NCBI GenBank assembly: GCA_963931925.1
Contig: OZ007575.1
Location: forward strand, 38,508,846 to 38,572,845
From: Onchidella celtica
Lineage: Eukaryota > Mollusca > Gastropoda > Systellommatophora > Onchidiidae
Direction: 5' to 3'
Length of the DNA: 64,000 nucleotides
In this document: positions 25,428 to 35,469 of the stretch, piece after piece
How positions within the stretch are numbered: the first letter of the stretch is position 1
How the letters are laid out: every line of letters starts with the position of its first letter
Translations under genes and position numbers: made by a program
Notes under the pieces: generated by a model
What the model was told of the DNA's origin: nothing
What the model saw: only the letters and a program-made list of their open reading frames with translations
Database searches by the model: none

Positions 25428-26880
25428 GGCACTAGAAGTAAAATGCGGTCCCGGTTTTCCGTCCACCATTTTACCTGCGTCTGGGCGGATTCGAATACTG
25501 TATTCCGCGTATCAGTGGATTCGATACGCAGGAATTAGTTCTTTATAAGCAGCGATGAGGTGGAAAGAAAGCGAACGGAGATAGGTTGTTTCTTTTTTTG
25601 CTGTTGGTGGCTTTGGACTGCCGAGCAGAACCCAGCCGTACATAGGAATGCGTTCTAAGCACATATTAAATTCTCTACATAATAGAAATGCTCATCATGA
25701 TATATATATATTTGAATTTTCTCTTGCTTGCATTTGGTGGCAGTTGTACATTTGGCCTTAGCTACGACTGCCGAGCAGAACCCAGCCGTACATAGGAATG
25801 CGGTCAATGCACATATTAATATATATAGAGTCTATATATTTGAATATTCTCTTGCTTGCATTTGGTGGCAGTTGTACATTTGGCCTTAGCTACGACTGCC
25901 GAGCAGAACCCAGCCGTACATAGGAATGCGGTCAATGCACATATTAAATTCTCTACATAATAGAAATGCTCATCATGATATATATATTTGAATTTTCTCT
26001 TGCTTGCATTTGGTGGCAGTTGTACATTTGGCCTTAGCTACGACTGCCGAGCAGAACCCAGCCGTACATAGGAATGCGGTCAATGCACATATTAATATAT
26101 ATAGAGTCTATATATTTGAATATTCTCTTGCTTGCATTTGGTGGCAGTTGTACACTAGGCCTTAGCTAGTTGCATACAAAGCCAGTGATGCCCCTTTCAC
26201 GACTCCCGCAATGCCAAATGGAAAAAATCCGCCATGGTCCGCATTGGTGAAGTTCCCAGAGTCGCCAAAGATAAGACCGGCGGTGAAAACGAAGATAAGC
26301 ACAGATGATGTGAGAATTCCCAGCAAGGTGTTGACGATGGATGAACATTGGACATTGCAGGACACAATGATGACAATAGTAGAGCATTCTCATTCATTTA
26401 ATTTTGCTCTTCTTCTCTCTCTCTCCATTCTCGCCCTTCTTCTTCTCTCTCTCTCTCTCTACATTCTGGCACTTCTTCTCTCTCTGTCCATTCTTGCCTT
26501 TCTTCTCTCTCTCTCTCTGTTATTCATTTTAGCTCTCATTCTCTCTGGCTAAGGCCAAATGTACAACTGCCACCAAATGTAAGCAAGAGAATATTCAAAT
26601 ATATATCATGATGAGCATTTCAATTATGTGCATAGAACGCATTCCTGTGTACGGCTGGGTTCTGCTTGGCAGTCCAAAGCCACCAACAGCAAAAAAAGAA
26701 ACAACCTATCTCCGTTCGCTTTCTTTCCACCTCATCGCTGCTTATAAAGAACTAATCACGGTCATTGGCCTCACTGCTGCGTATCGAATCCACTGACACG
26801 CGGAATACAGTATTCGAATCCGCCCAGACGCAGGTAAAATGGCGGACGGAAAACCGGGACCGCATTTTACTTCTAGTGCC
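25428..26880. mobile_element. Foldback DNA element with 8-bp target duplication and a captured gene fragment
   Basis: The termini are GGCACTAGAAGTAAAATGCG and its inverse, flanked by the direct repeat CATGAAAG at 25420-25427 and 26881-26888. The right arm (26547-26880) is an inverted copy of left-arm sequence. The left arm is longer because it contains four direct copies of a module starting GACTGCCGAGCAGAACCCAG at 25617, 25766, 25894 and 26042, against one inverted copy on the right. Between the arms is unique sequence (26168-26546) with a protein-coding remnant and a CT-rich tract. No transposase is visible, so it is non-autonomous. The 8-bp duplication and GG termini fit hAT, Merlin or related superfamilies; I cannot decide which. 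Confidence 0.88.
26162..26365 (-). pseudogene. Captured fragment of an SLC7-type cationic amino acid transporter
   Basis: The 67-residue reading frame contains a hydrophobic segment ILTSSVLIFVFTAGLIFG, then NFTNADHGGFFPFGIAGVVK and GASLALYA. The order 'membrane helix, short N-rich loop, GGF(x)PFG(x)(x)G(x)(x)(x)GA' is characteristic of cationic amino acid transporters, where the last helix continues into a GFD motif. The similarity stops exactly where the foldback arm begins (LALYATS then stop), so the fragment reads as an exon piece carried as cargo. It has no transporter function of its own. The family assignment is from motif memory, without a search. Confidence 0.7.
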
Positions 26881-26888
26881 CATGAAAG

Positions 26889-29248
26889 CAATGCCATTGA
26901 AGAACACACTCAACATTTTACGTTGGATGATGGAATCCAGGCAGAATTCTTTAATAACTTTACATATTACATTCTTCTTCTTGTGAAGTTGATTCGTCTA
27001 GATGTAAACTAAAAGACGATCCCTCAAGTTCCTCAACTGCACGATAATCCATATGCGACTCGACGTTACTCCTCTGAGGCTAAAAAACAGGGTAAAAGCC
27101 CTGCATATATTAGGACCATTTAAAATATATTCGTTGTGAAGATTCTTTTGTATATATCTCTCTGGTATAAATATCTCTTGGCATCAAGATTGTGCACATA
27201 AATAGACCCGCACCCTAGATACAATGGTAGCTGCAACGGATAATTATGTTCTTTAATTCATTGTCAAAAGCCGCTGCAGGCGATAGTGTTTGGACCTCTG
27301 CCGGGAGGTTGTTCCACATCCTCATTATTATGATTCAAATCTACTGACTTTAATGCACTCACATGTCTGATAATAATCATTCTTCATTTAGATCTCTAGA
27401 TCTAGTCTAGATATGGATCTATACTGGAACCTGTGGCCTGTGGGGTACAAATTGTCTAGTTAGGTCGTCCGCCGGTGCCGCACAATCAGCTGATCGCACC
27501 TTTATCGACGTTCATCTGCTTCTAATTTATAGCATGAAAGGTGCAGTCTTACCAGTCCTCAAAATCCAACTCCATTGAGGAGTTCTGGGATGCAGTAAAG
27601 TGGGCAATAAGCCAAATGACCATTCAACTAGCTCTCGAACTCCTGTCCAATCCGACCACTTTGTGTTCTGCAGCGACGGCACAATCGCTACGAAACTAGG
27701 TCAAGATGGCGGATAATCTCCACCTCTACCACATTCTTAATGATACGGCAAATATGTTGCTCTCGGCTCCTTTGTTTGAGATGTAGCCCATGCTGGTTTT
27801 ACTTTGGTCTAATGGCCTTTCAGGCTTTGATTTTGTTGTTGTTGTTGTTGTTAATTTTTGTTTCACTGATCTTTATTCGAAAACCATTGCAAACCAATTA
27901 GTTGTTTTAGCTCCTCCCTCAAAAGTATTCTGTTCTGGGGAGGAGTTGGCCTGTAAAAGTAAGTCTTTCTTTTTATTGTGTTTATTATGCCGCTCGCCAC
28001 AATAGAACCGTGCGTCTTTAACATTTTTATGCTTCTCCTACAGCCTTTATGTAACCTATTGAAGGTGGATCTGTATTCGGTCTTAATTAAGCAAGTAGCC
28101 CTGATCTACCAGTACACTCTAAAGGTGATCGATAGCTTGTCCTATCAAAAAGCCCTTGAAATTTATCATTTTATTATTATTATTATTATTATTATCGTCA
28201 TATTAAGAAGTTTAAAACAGTGTTGTGATTCGAATATTTATTTTTTTTGCAGATCAATGAGGAAATTATGACTGTTGCTTTTAGTTGTTCATTTCATAAT
28301 TTTCATGTCTTTCCCTGCGCACCAGTAAAGCAATAAGGTGTTCACAAGTTGAAAAAAAAAATTATCTGACATGTGGTGATGAATTTAAAACAGCGGACGG
28401 CAGTCTCGTGCCGTGTTCTAAATGTGGGATATTCCAGAAAAATCAAAGCCATACATGTAGGCTACTTATGGTTTCCTTGGGTGTGTCTTACTCTATCTTT
28501 AAACACTCTATATTGTACTTTAAGCAGTCTAGTCTTTTACCTTTTGCCATTTAACTTTTTTGTCTGGGTGTTTAATTAGATTTGAGGACTGTGGCGTAGG
28601 TCAGATTAAGGTTACCCCAAACTGACTGTAGCTAGTCTGAAGAATAATTAAATTTATTTGATCATAATTAATCAACATTGGCTGAACAATGGTTGTCAAA
28701 AACTTCACTGATATAAAGCATCATATTATTATGTACGACTGATTTACAATTTTTTGCTTGTTACTGAGTATTTGGTATGACTGCGATGAATAAAATTTAA
28801 TTTTCTTTTTAAAAAGAATGAGACAGATGGGACGTTTTATTTTTATGTGAAATTAAACTCTCACAGAAAGATTGTAATTACAGTGACGTGTAAAACCTGG
28901 CCAAGGCCAAGGTCACAAAATAAGGGAGGAAACTCCGAAGTCGTGGGAAGAAAAAGGTGAGGCGTTGTTTGGCCAAGGCTGGTAAGTCAGGTGTGAAATT
29001 CATTGCACCGAAAAAGTAACTTTCCATTTTCCCTGTCTACAATTTACAAAGAGACAATATTAGCATAATATAAATATTAAGATAAGTAAATCTGGTAATT
29101 CATATGCAGTGATAAGTATTTTATTTTACTTTCCTGAAATACAGAGTTAAGAAGATCATTGAAGATCCAGCTCTCATAGACATAGGTCTAGATCTAGAAT
29201 CTAGTCAAGTTTGAGTTCAACTAGGCGACAGTTCTTCTAGACGAAATT
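26889..29248. other. Intergenic or 5' region between divergent genes
   Basis: No coding exon is supported. Features seen: a GC-richer stretch at about 27440-27720 ending in CAAGATGGCGG, an (ATT)n microsatellite at 28168-28195, and TCTAGATC-rich tracts at about 27390-27420 and 29180-29215. Confidence 0.5.
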
Positions 29249-29256
29249 GAAGTCTG

Positions 29257-29782
29257 GGCACTAGTCGACAATTGATGTCCCGATACTCTAAGCCGCCCAC
29301 GCTATGGAATCTAGAGTCTATATAATAACAATACATAGCTACCCCGGCGGCTTTCCCTGATATGTCAATCTGACTACTGCCCAGACGAACATCGGCCTAT
29401 GGCCTCGGTGATACAAACTGACTAGACCCTCACGTCGTTACATATCAATCTGACAATCGACTAATATAGCCTAGGTAAGTTGGGGTGGGATTACCCTTTG
29501 GTATGACCCGAATCCCCACCCAGCACTACCAAAACAAAAACAATGGCCATCCGCTTTGTAAAATGAGTTAGAGATCTACTGTAGGCTATGTTGTCAAGAC
29601 ATTCGATAGATAGATAAGTCTATCTAGATCTAACCTAGATTTCAATCTATATCTCAAATAATAGATCTTGATCTAGTCATACTCAGTTAACTGACAAAAA
29701 TGAATATCGGCTAATATATAGACTCTAGATTCCATAGCGTGGGCGGCTTAGAGTATCGGGACATCAATTGTCGACTAGTGCC
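29257..29782. mobile_element. Short foldback element (526 bp) with 68-bp perfect inverted arms
   Basis: Arms 29257-29324 and 29715-29782 are perfect inverted repeats beginning GGCACTAGTCGACAATTGAT. The element is flanked by the 8-bp duplication GAAGTCTG (29249-29256 and 29783-29790). It shares the first eight bases GGCACTAG and the 8-bp duplication with the larger foldback at 25428-26880, suggesting the same transposase. Its interior contains the 'tagctaccccggcggc' core also found in two other elements here. Confidence 0.9.
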
Positions 29783-29833
29783 GAAGTCTGGTTTAGTTAG
29801 ATTTAGAATAGATCTAGATCTAGTACAAGATGG

Positions 29834-30089
29834 GGAAGGAGTTCCGTACTCGAGCGCCAGTATATAGCTACCCCGGCGGCTTTCCCTGATATGTCAATCT
29901 GACTACTCCCCGGACGAACATCGGCCTACGGCCTCGATGATACAAACTGACTAGACCCTCACGTCGTTACATATCAATCATTGCTTTTTTTTCCAATGAC
30001 AATTGGATAAACTAACAAAATTAATAAGTACCGAAAAAATATATAGGGTTTTTTATCAAAAAGTGGCGCTCGAGTAAGGTACTCCTCCC
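29834..30089. mobile_element. MITE (256 bp) with 8-bp target duplication
   Basis: The inverted ends (GGAAGGAGTTCCGTACTCGA against GGGAGGAGTACCTTACTCGA) are flanked by CAAGATGG at 29826-29833 and 30090-30097. The interior (about 29863-29979) is the shared 'tagctaccccggcggc' core. No coding capacity. Confidence 0.8.
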
Positions 30090-30867
30090 CAAGATGGTCC
30101 CAACAAAAGAATGGAAAAGACTTCCTAATGTCCAGGCCACCGTGGATTCTTTCAGTTCTTTACAGACGCTGAGACAGTCTCAATATTTTCTCTGGTTTCA
30201 GAGTACAACAAGGGTTTAGGGATAAGGACTAGATCTAGGTTAGGAATAGGATTAGGGATTGACTGGGCAGTCCATACATACCGAACTGTACCCAGAGAAT
30301 ATGTCACAGCAGCTGACATCAATAATCTTGTTGCAAGAAAGACCAGATATGACAGAAGAATTTTATGGAATGTCTGCTTCTTTAGGAGAAATGTTTGAGG
30401 CACACTGCAAGGACTCAGCTTTAAAACCCTTTCGTGTTTCTATTCCGGCTACTTGTGAAGCGCTCTAATGGCCGACTTCCTGGCTACGCGGGCACCCTGA
30501 TTTGTTTACATTTTTCAGCCCTAAGGCCGCTGCTGCTGCATGCCTTCACTAAGTTCGAAATTGTAGCCCCCATGTCGCATCCATGATAATGAATTTTGAC
30601 ATCGTTATTGAGAAATGAATGAACTAAAAGATGAACCTATTTACATCAGAATGCTGAAATCTGCTTGTTGGTTTTGTGAATGTGAAATGCTGAACATGGA
30701 TGTTGTGACACTACCACTGAGACAGACAGACAAGACACATGTTACACACTAGCGCATCCCATCTCGTTTGTTATCCAAGCAGACAACACTACCCACACAA
30801 AGGCACCATGCTAGTACATTCATGTACTACTACAAGCGTGTGCTGATCAATACATGATGTAGGCTTA

Positions 30868-32417
30868 GGGACCGTTCACAAACGATGTCAGCTAAAATTT
30901 GGCCAAAAATGACCCCCCCCCCTCCCCCCTTGTCATCTTCTGTCATCTTTCTCATGCCCCGCCCCCCCCCCCCCCACCCACCAAGTTGACGTCAACCAAA
31001 ATGTACATGTACATCTAGATAGAACCCGTACAGGATGCATTTAATATATATATTCACCTTTGATCTTTATTTTAAATCAAAATAAAAACTATTGTTTATA
31101 AAAAAATACCTCAAAGAAATACCTGAACTGTCAAATCCAAATTTAACCAAGCAAAATAATTAAAACAAATAGATTCGATAGCAAGCATGGATTGGATATC
31201 AAGCATAAACAAAGCAAAAAGATTGGAGTATCAGTATCATCTCAGCTTGGAAAAAATAAATATCAAATAAATCACAGAAAAAAAAAAGAATTTAATTATG
31301 CATGGCACATGAAAATATCCTGGAACTGTAAACAAGTGGGGAGGACTTCCATACATGTATTATATATACTGACTGGTGTACGATTAAAGTAATTTAAACA
31401 TCATTTTTTCTTAATTGTAATTAAACGTAATACAATATTAACGCAACACATCTTTCAATACTAGATTGGATCCTTTTGTTCTCAATGTTAAGAGAAGCAA
31501 GATGGCTGTAATCGTCTACCAGTCAGTAGCCTATGGAAATCCTTCCAACAAGTATTCTGTATATTCTCAAAAAAATTGAAACTGATGATATCAAGCAACA
31601 AACTCTGGAATTTCTCTGACTACAGACCATATTATTCAGATCACACTACACAAGAAGATTTCTTATGAATTAAAACATTGGAAACATCTTCATCGTTCAC
31701 AGAACTTGCGGTACCGGTACTAGAACTTGCTTGAACTGTTTTAGATGGTGTTTTGGCAAAGAAAGAAATGATGGATGAACTTGACTTGATCCGTGCCGCT
31801 TTTAATTTCAAACTATTTGTTTCTTCATTGTATTTGGATAGATTCCCTTGTTTGATTTCAGTTTTTAGGACTGTCCATTTTTCATTGCATTTACTTTGAA
31901 CATATGTGGGTTTTAGATAAGGATTTGCAGCCTGAAATGCCCTGTAAAATTCTGAGTAATATTTGCTTCAATCCATTGTAAGTCATTTCAAATCTGGAAG
32001 GAAAAAGTGGAAAAAGATGAGATTTAGATTTTAGAACATTTTTATTATCGAAATTGAGATGAAGATCTTCCTCTTAGGCGAGCCACTGACATCATTCTCA
32101 TCCAGATCTTCCACCTTCTGTTTGACTCCAGGCCCTAACCCTTTTCACTCATAATTTAGTTCTAATCTAGCTTCTAGCAGTCTGTGCTATGGGGAGATAA
32201 CTGTTAATACTGTTCATTTTAGGCCAAGAAAATGTGGTCTATATTTTTCTTCTTGATTTGAAGATTTGACTTTTCTTTTTTACCAACCTTTTAGAGCATC
32301 ATGGTTGATGTCAACTTTGTAAGGACCCCCCCCCCCCTCCCCCCATGTCAACTTCTGTCAACTTTTCTGACCCCCCCCCCTCCCCCCTCCGAGCTGACGT
32401 CATTTGTGAACGGTCCC
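30868..32417. mobile_element. Harbinger-like element (1550 bp) nested in the TTAA element
   Basis: The termini GGGACCGTTCACAAA and its inverse, continuing into TGACGTCAGC, are flanked by TTA (30865-30867 and 32418-32420), the usual 3-bp duplication of PIF/Harbinger elements. The uninterrupted relative at about 54150-54180 reads straight across this point, so it serves as an empty-site control. No transposase is seen. C-rich subterminal blocks near both ends run in the same direction rather than inverted. Confidence 0.85.
31641..31967 (-). pseudogene. Open reading remnant inside the nested Harbinger-like element
   Basis: A 108-codon open stretch without an initiating ATG. It reads SKYYSEFYRAFQAANPYLKP, then a Lys-rich segment (WTVLKTEIKQG, KLKAARIKSS) and a Ser-rich tail ending SSCVV and stop. 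It is not transposase-like and looks like a captured or decayed exon of a cellular or other-transposon gene. I do not recognise the family. Confidence 0.4.
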
Positions 32418-32725
32418 TTAGAGGGAGGAACAGGCCTGTTGGATGACCATGTGTAATACAATACGTTACTTGTAGGCCCAACCCACGCTTTACGGTTCAA
32501 ACTGGGTCAGTGAGCATCTGAAGATTACCTGGTGATGTCATTTACTATTTATAGCTATTCATGCACTGTTCTCCCTCTCAAAATTGTATAAAAAACTGGG
32601 GGACACTGCCTGGCCGGATCCGGCCGGGTTGAACACATGGCGGCGTCATAGACAAAGCCGGATTCAGCCGGGTTGAACAAATCGCGGGCCATATTTAAAG
32701 GCCGGGTTAAACACGAAAGGGTTAA

Positions 32726-35388
32726 GAAGCACCCGTGTGAGGGGCTGGGGGTCTCATGGGCCCCTGGCAAGTTAATGTTCAGGGTGGATAATGTTATAGT
32801 TATTGTGCGGCTTGATGATCAATTGATTAAAATCAAAAGTAGGTGCCTGGTTTTATTAAGGTGAGAACCGTACCTTATGTCATATTGTACTCCTTCCACT
32901 CAGTATTTAAATCAGTTTCATCATGCTACATGTATGCTCAAAAATGTTGAATGGGAAGGATGGCAGAACAGGAGGGGGGAGCACTTGCACCTTGTGTTTA
33001 TGGCTTCATGCACAACAAAAAAAAGTGATTGGGGATGCAGAACTGATTTGCAATATGGATGAATTTCATCTAAAGCTCTGGTATTCCTTTGCATTAAACC
33101 CATCAGTATACCAATACAGTGGAACTTGGTTATAACAAGATATAATGTTCTGCCAAAAATGTCTCATAGTACCCAAGATCTCACTATTTCAGTAAAAAGG
33201 GCAAATAACATGGTGAGGGATGTGTTACATTATATCCATAATAGTTAATACCCCCCTTTTTTTCTTTTTGCTTGGCCACCTCCCATGTTAATGTACATTC
33301 AATGTCATTATGCAATTGATGGCAGATCTTACCTTTCATATCAAAAAAATAATATCATCAATGGATTCGCCTCCTTTTGCTGACTATAGATTGAATTACA
33401 AGCTCAGAGCTAGATGCAAAGAAACAGTTGAATGTGTTTCCAGTGGTTTCCTAAACTGTATTGTTCAGTGAATGTGAACAGACTGACCACGCGATAGCGA
33501 TTCAGCGAGTGTAGGCATGAGGTCAGTAAGCCCAGTGTAGACAGTGTACTGTGTGTGGCAAAGATTAGTGACAACCGGTGAAGTGCCATTATTGTTGCAC
33601 ATCACGAGGCAATGCACGTCTGATATAGCTACACGGTTGTAGCCTACTGGACCAGACAAGTGATGAGTCATCACTTTCAACTATGTGCTGTCACAGCAAC
33701 TGGTCGGTAAGGAAAGGAAGTGTGCTTGACCTAAGCAAGAGATGGCCAGATGGGACCACAACTTGCAAGGCAGGTTGGAGTGTACAATGGCAAACAAAGC
33801 ATACGACATGTTTAACTCACTACACAGCTGTACTTTTGGTGCTTCCACAATTTGCCGTACACACTCAGAATTAATTCTCTCGCTTTAGAGGATGTTTTGA
33901 TTATGAAATTTTTATGTCATTATTCAAATTATATTCATGTAGCTTATAACATAGAAAAAAACAGGCATTTACTATTCTCTTTGCTGTTGCCAAGTGTTTT
34001 TATACAAGATGATCCACTGTAGTAATTATTACTAATAAAGTACATGTACTCGTAACTGGTCCAACAGAATATGTCTTTTAAGGCTACCGTACTTACCCTT
34101 TAACTTTTAAAAGGGATTTTGTAAGATGTTTACATGTAATCAGAATCAGTTTCACATAAAATGAACTGCACAATACTGCTGTAGTCACAGTTGCTGCAAG
34201 TAAGAGACCAAAGGACAATGTACATTATACACACAATGGGATAGGCTAAATTACATTTCCTTTCTTTAGATTTGTCCCACTGACACTAGGCTAAGCCTGT
34301 CGCTATCAGTATTACTCTCAACCTATCCTTCCTTTGTTTTTAAAAAGAACTGGTACATGAACATGTACTGTGAATAGGCCTACACATATTTTCTTTCAGT
34401 TCATTCCCATACATTCAATACACATGTTGCAGACATTACTAACATGATGATTTATGTGCTGTCCACAGACCACTGAGAGTATTACTTCACAGTGACGTGT
34501 TTGTTTGGTTTGAGCTTAATGGACATTAACACACAAATAAGCACGCAAGTTTATAGAGAGGTGAGTAAGACATTGTTGAAACTGTGCATAATGAGATTAA
34601 GAAATGTTAGATTAGTACAGTTTTAACATTGAAAAATAAAGATTTAAGGCTAAACGCCACAAATAAATGACAGTCTTTTGGTAAATTAAAGTAGGCATGT
34701 GATTTATGTGATAGTAGTGATAGTGAGATTTTTGTGAGTGTATTAGATCTACAGAAAAATTAAACCCCCAAGCCAAGAGACAACAACCTGAGAAGACACA
34801 AGGGAAAATGTGACCCAGAGCACTATATTCCTATCTATAGCAGCATTCCTTTACTCTGGCTGCTCTTTTGTGTTTCATTTTATCCCTCAGACAAATGAAC
34901 ACTGACAACTGTGGTCATCAAGCTGATGAGCACACCTGTTCCACGCCTTCTTTTTTTTCTTTATCTCAGCTTGAATGATTACTTGCAAGCCTTTTATTGT
35001 TATAGAAAAAGGATAAAACTATAACAGTTTCTTGTCTGTAGTACAGTGTATGTTGATTGTACTTTTAATGGAAGTGACTGCCCCAGCATCACCTCTAAAT
35101 TGTAAAACCCCCATGCCTTCTTATTAATTTCATAAGTTCTTGTGTTGTTCACAAATTGTCCAGCTAAGTTCCCTATCAGACCAATTGGCTAAATGTTACA
35201 GTTCGTCACTTGTAACCAAGTGAAGGAAAACACCAAATCTGTTTCATATGCCTGTCAGAGAACTAACAAAAAATGTAAAGCTTACCTTAAAATTTAAGTT
35301 TCCATCTGTTTTTGGTGTCATTCATTGCCATAATTTACGTCTGTATTAGGTGAAATTTGATACTGATAGGCTTTGTTTGTTTCTACAG
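32726..35388. other. Upstream region or intron of the zinc-finger gene
   Basis: No supported coding exon. It probably contains the intron that ends at the acceptor TTTCTACAG (35380-35388); the 5' UTR exon(s) of the zinc-finger gene were not located. Confidence 0.55.
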
Positions 35389-35469
35389 ATCAAGATGGGA
35401 GGCAGTGCAACAGAAAGCACTTACAATTGAAAATCCTGAAACTGTTGGTTCATTCCATCGCTGTCAATC
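35389..35469 (+). promoter_or_regulatory. 5' UTR segment with a short upstream ORF
   Basis: After the acceptor TTTGTTTCTACAG there are 81 nt before the main ATG. They contain an upstream ATG at 35395 opening an 11-residue ORF that stops at 35430. It is in the same frame as the main ORF but closed by TGA. Such an ORF would be expected to lower translation of the main ORF. Confidence 0.55.

Larger units (their letters stand above)
30427..32721. mobile_element. TTAA-class (piggyBac-like) non-autonomous element, interrupted by a nested element
   Basis: The ends are CCCTTTCGTGTTT inverted, with TTAA directly after the right end (32722-32725) and TTAAAA before the left. CCCTTT termini next to TTAA are typical of piggyBac-class elements. 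A related but uninterrupted copy lies in opposite orientation at about 53875-54340, and another at 55200-55477. The element is split by the 1.55-kb insertion at 30868-32417. The only visible ORF outside the insert (30259-30468, plus) lacks recognisable domains and overlaps the left end. Confidence 0.78.

Noticed and set aside
25480..25530. tRNA-like GGATTCGAAT words in the foldback arm
   Set aside because: No acceptor stem, anticodon arm or D-arm can be drawn around them; the same words occur inverted in the other arm.
25617..26080. CRISPR-like array because of regularly spaced direct repeats
   Set aside because: The repeat unit is long, spacers are repeated rather than unique, and the whole lies in a eukaryotic foldback element.
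30152..30468. ORFs on both strands at the left border of the TTAA element
   Set aside because: They cross the transposon boundary, lack domains and overlap each other; no evidence that either is coding.
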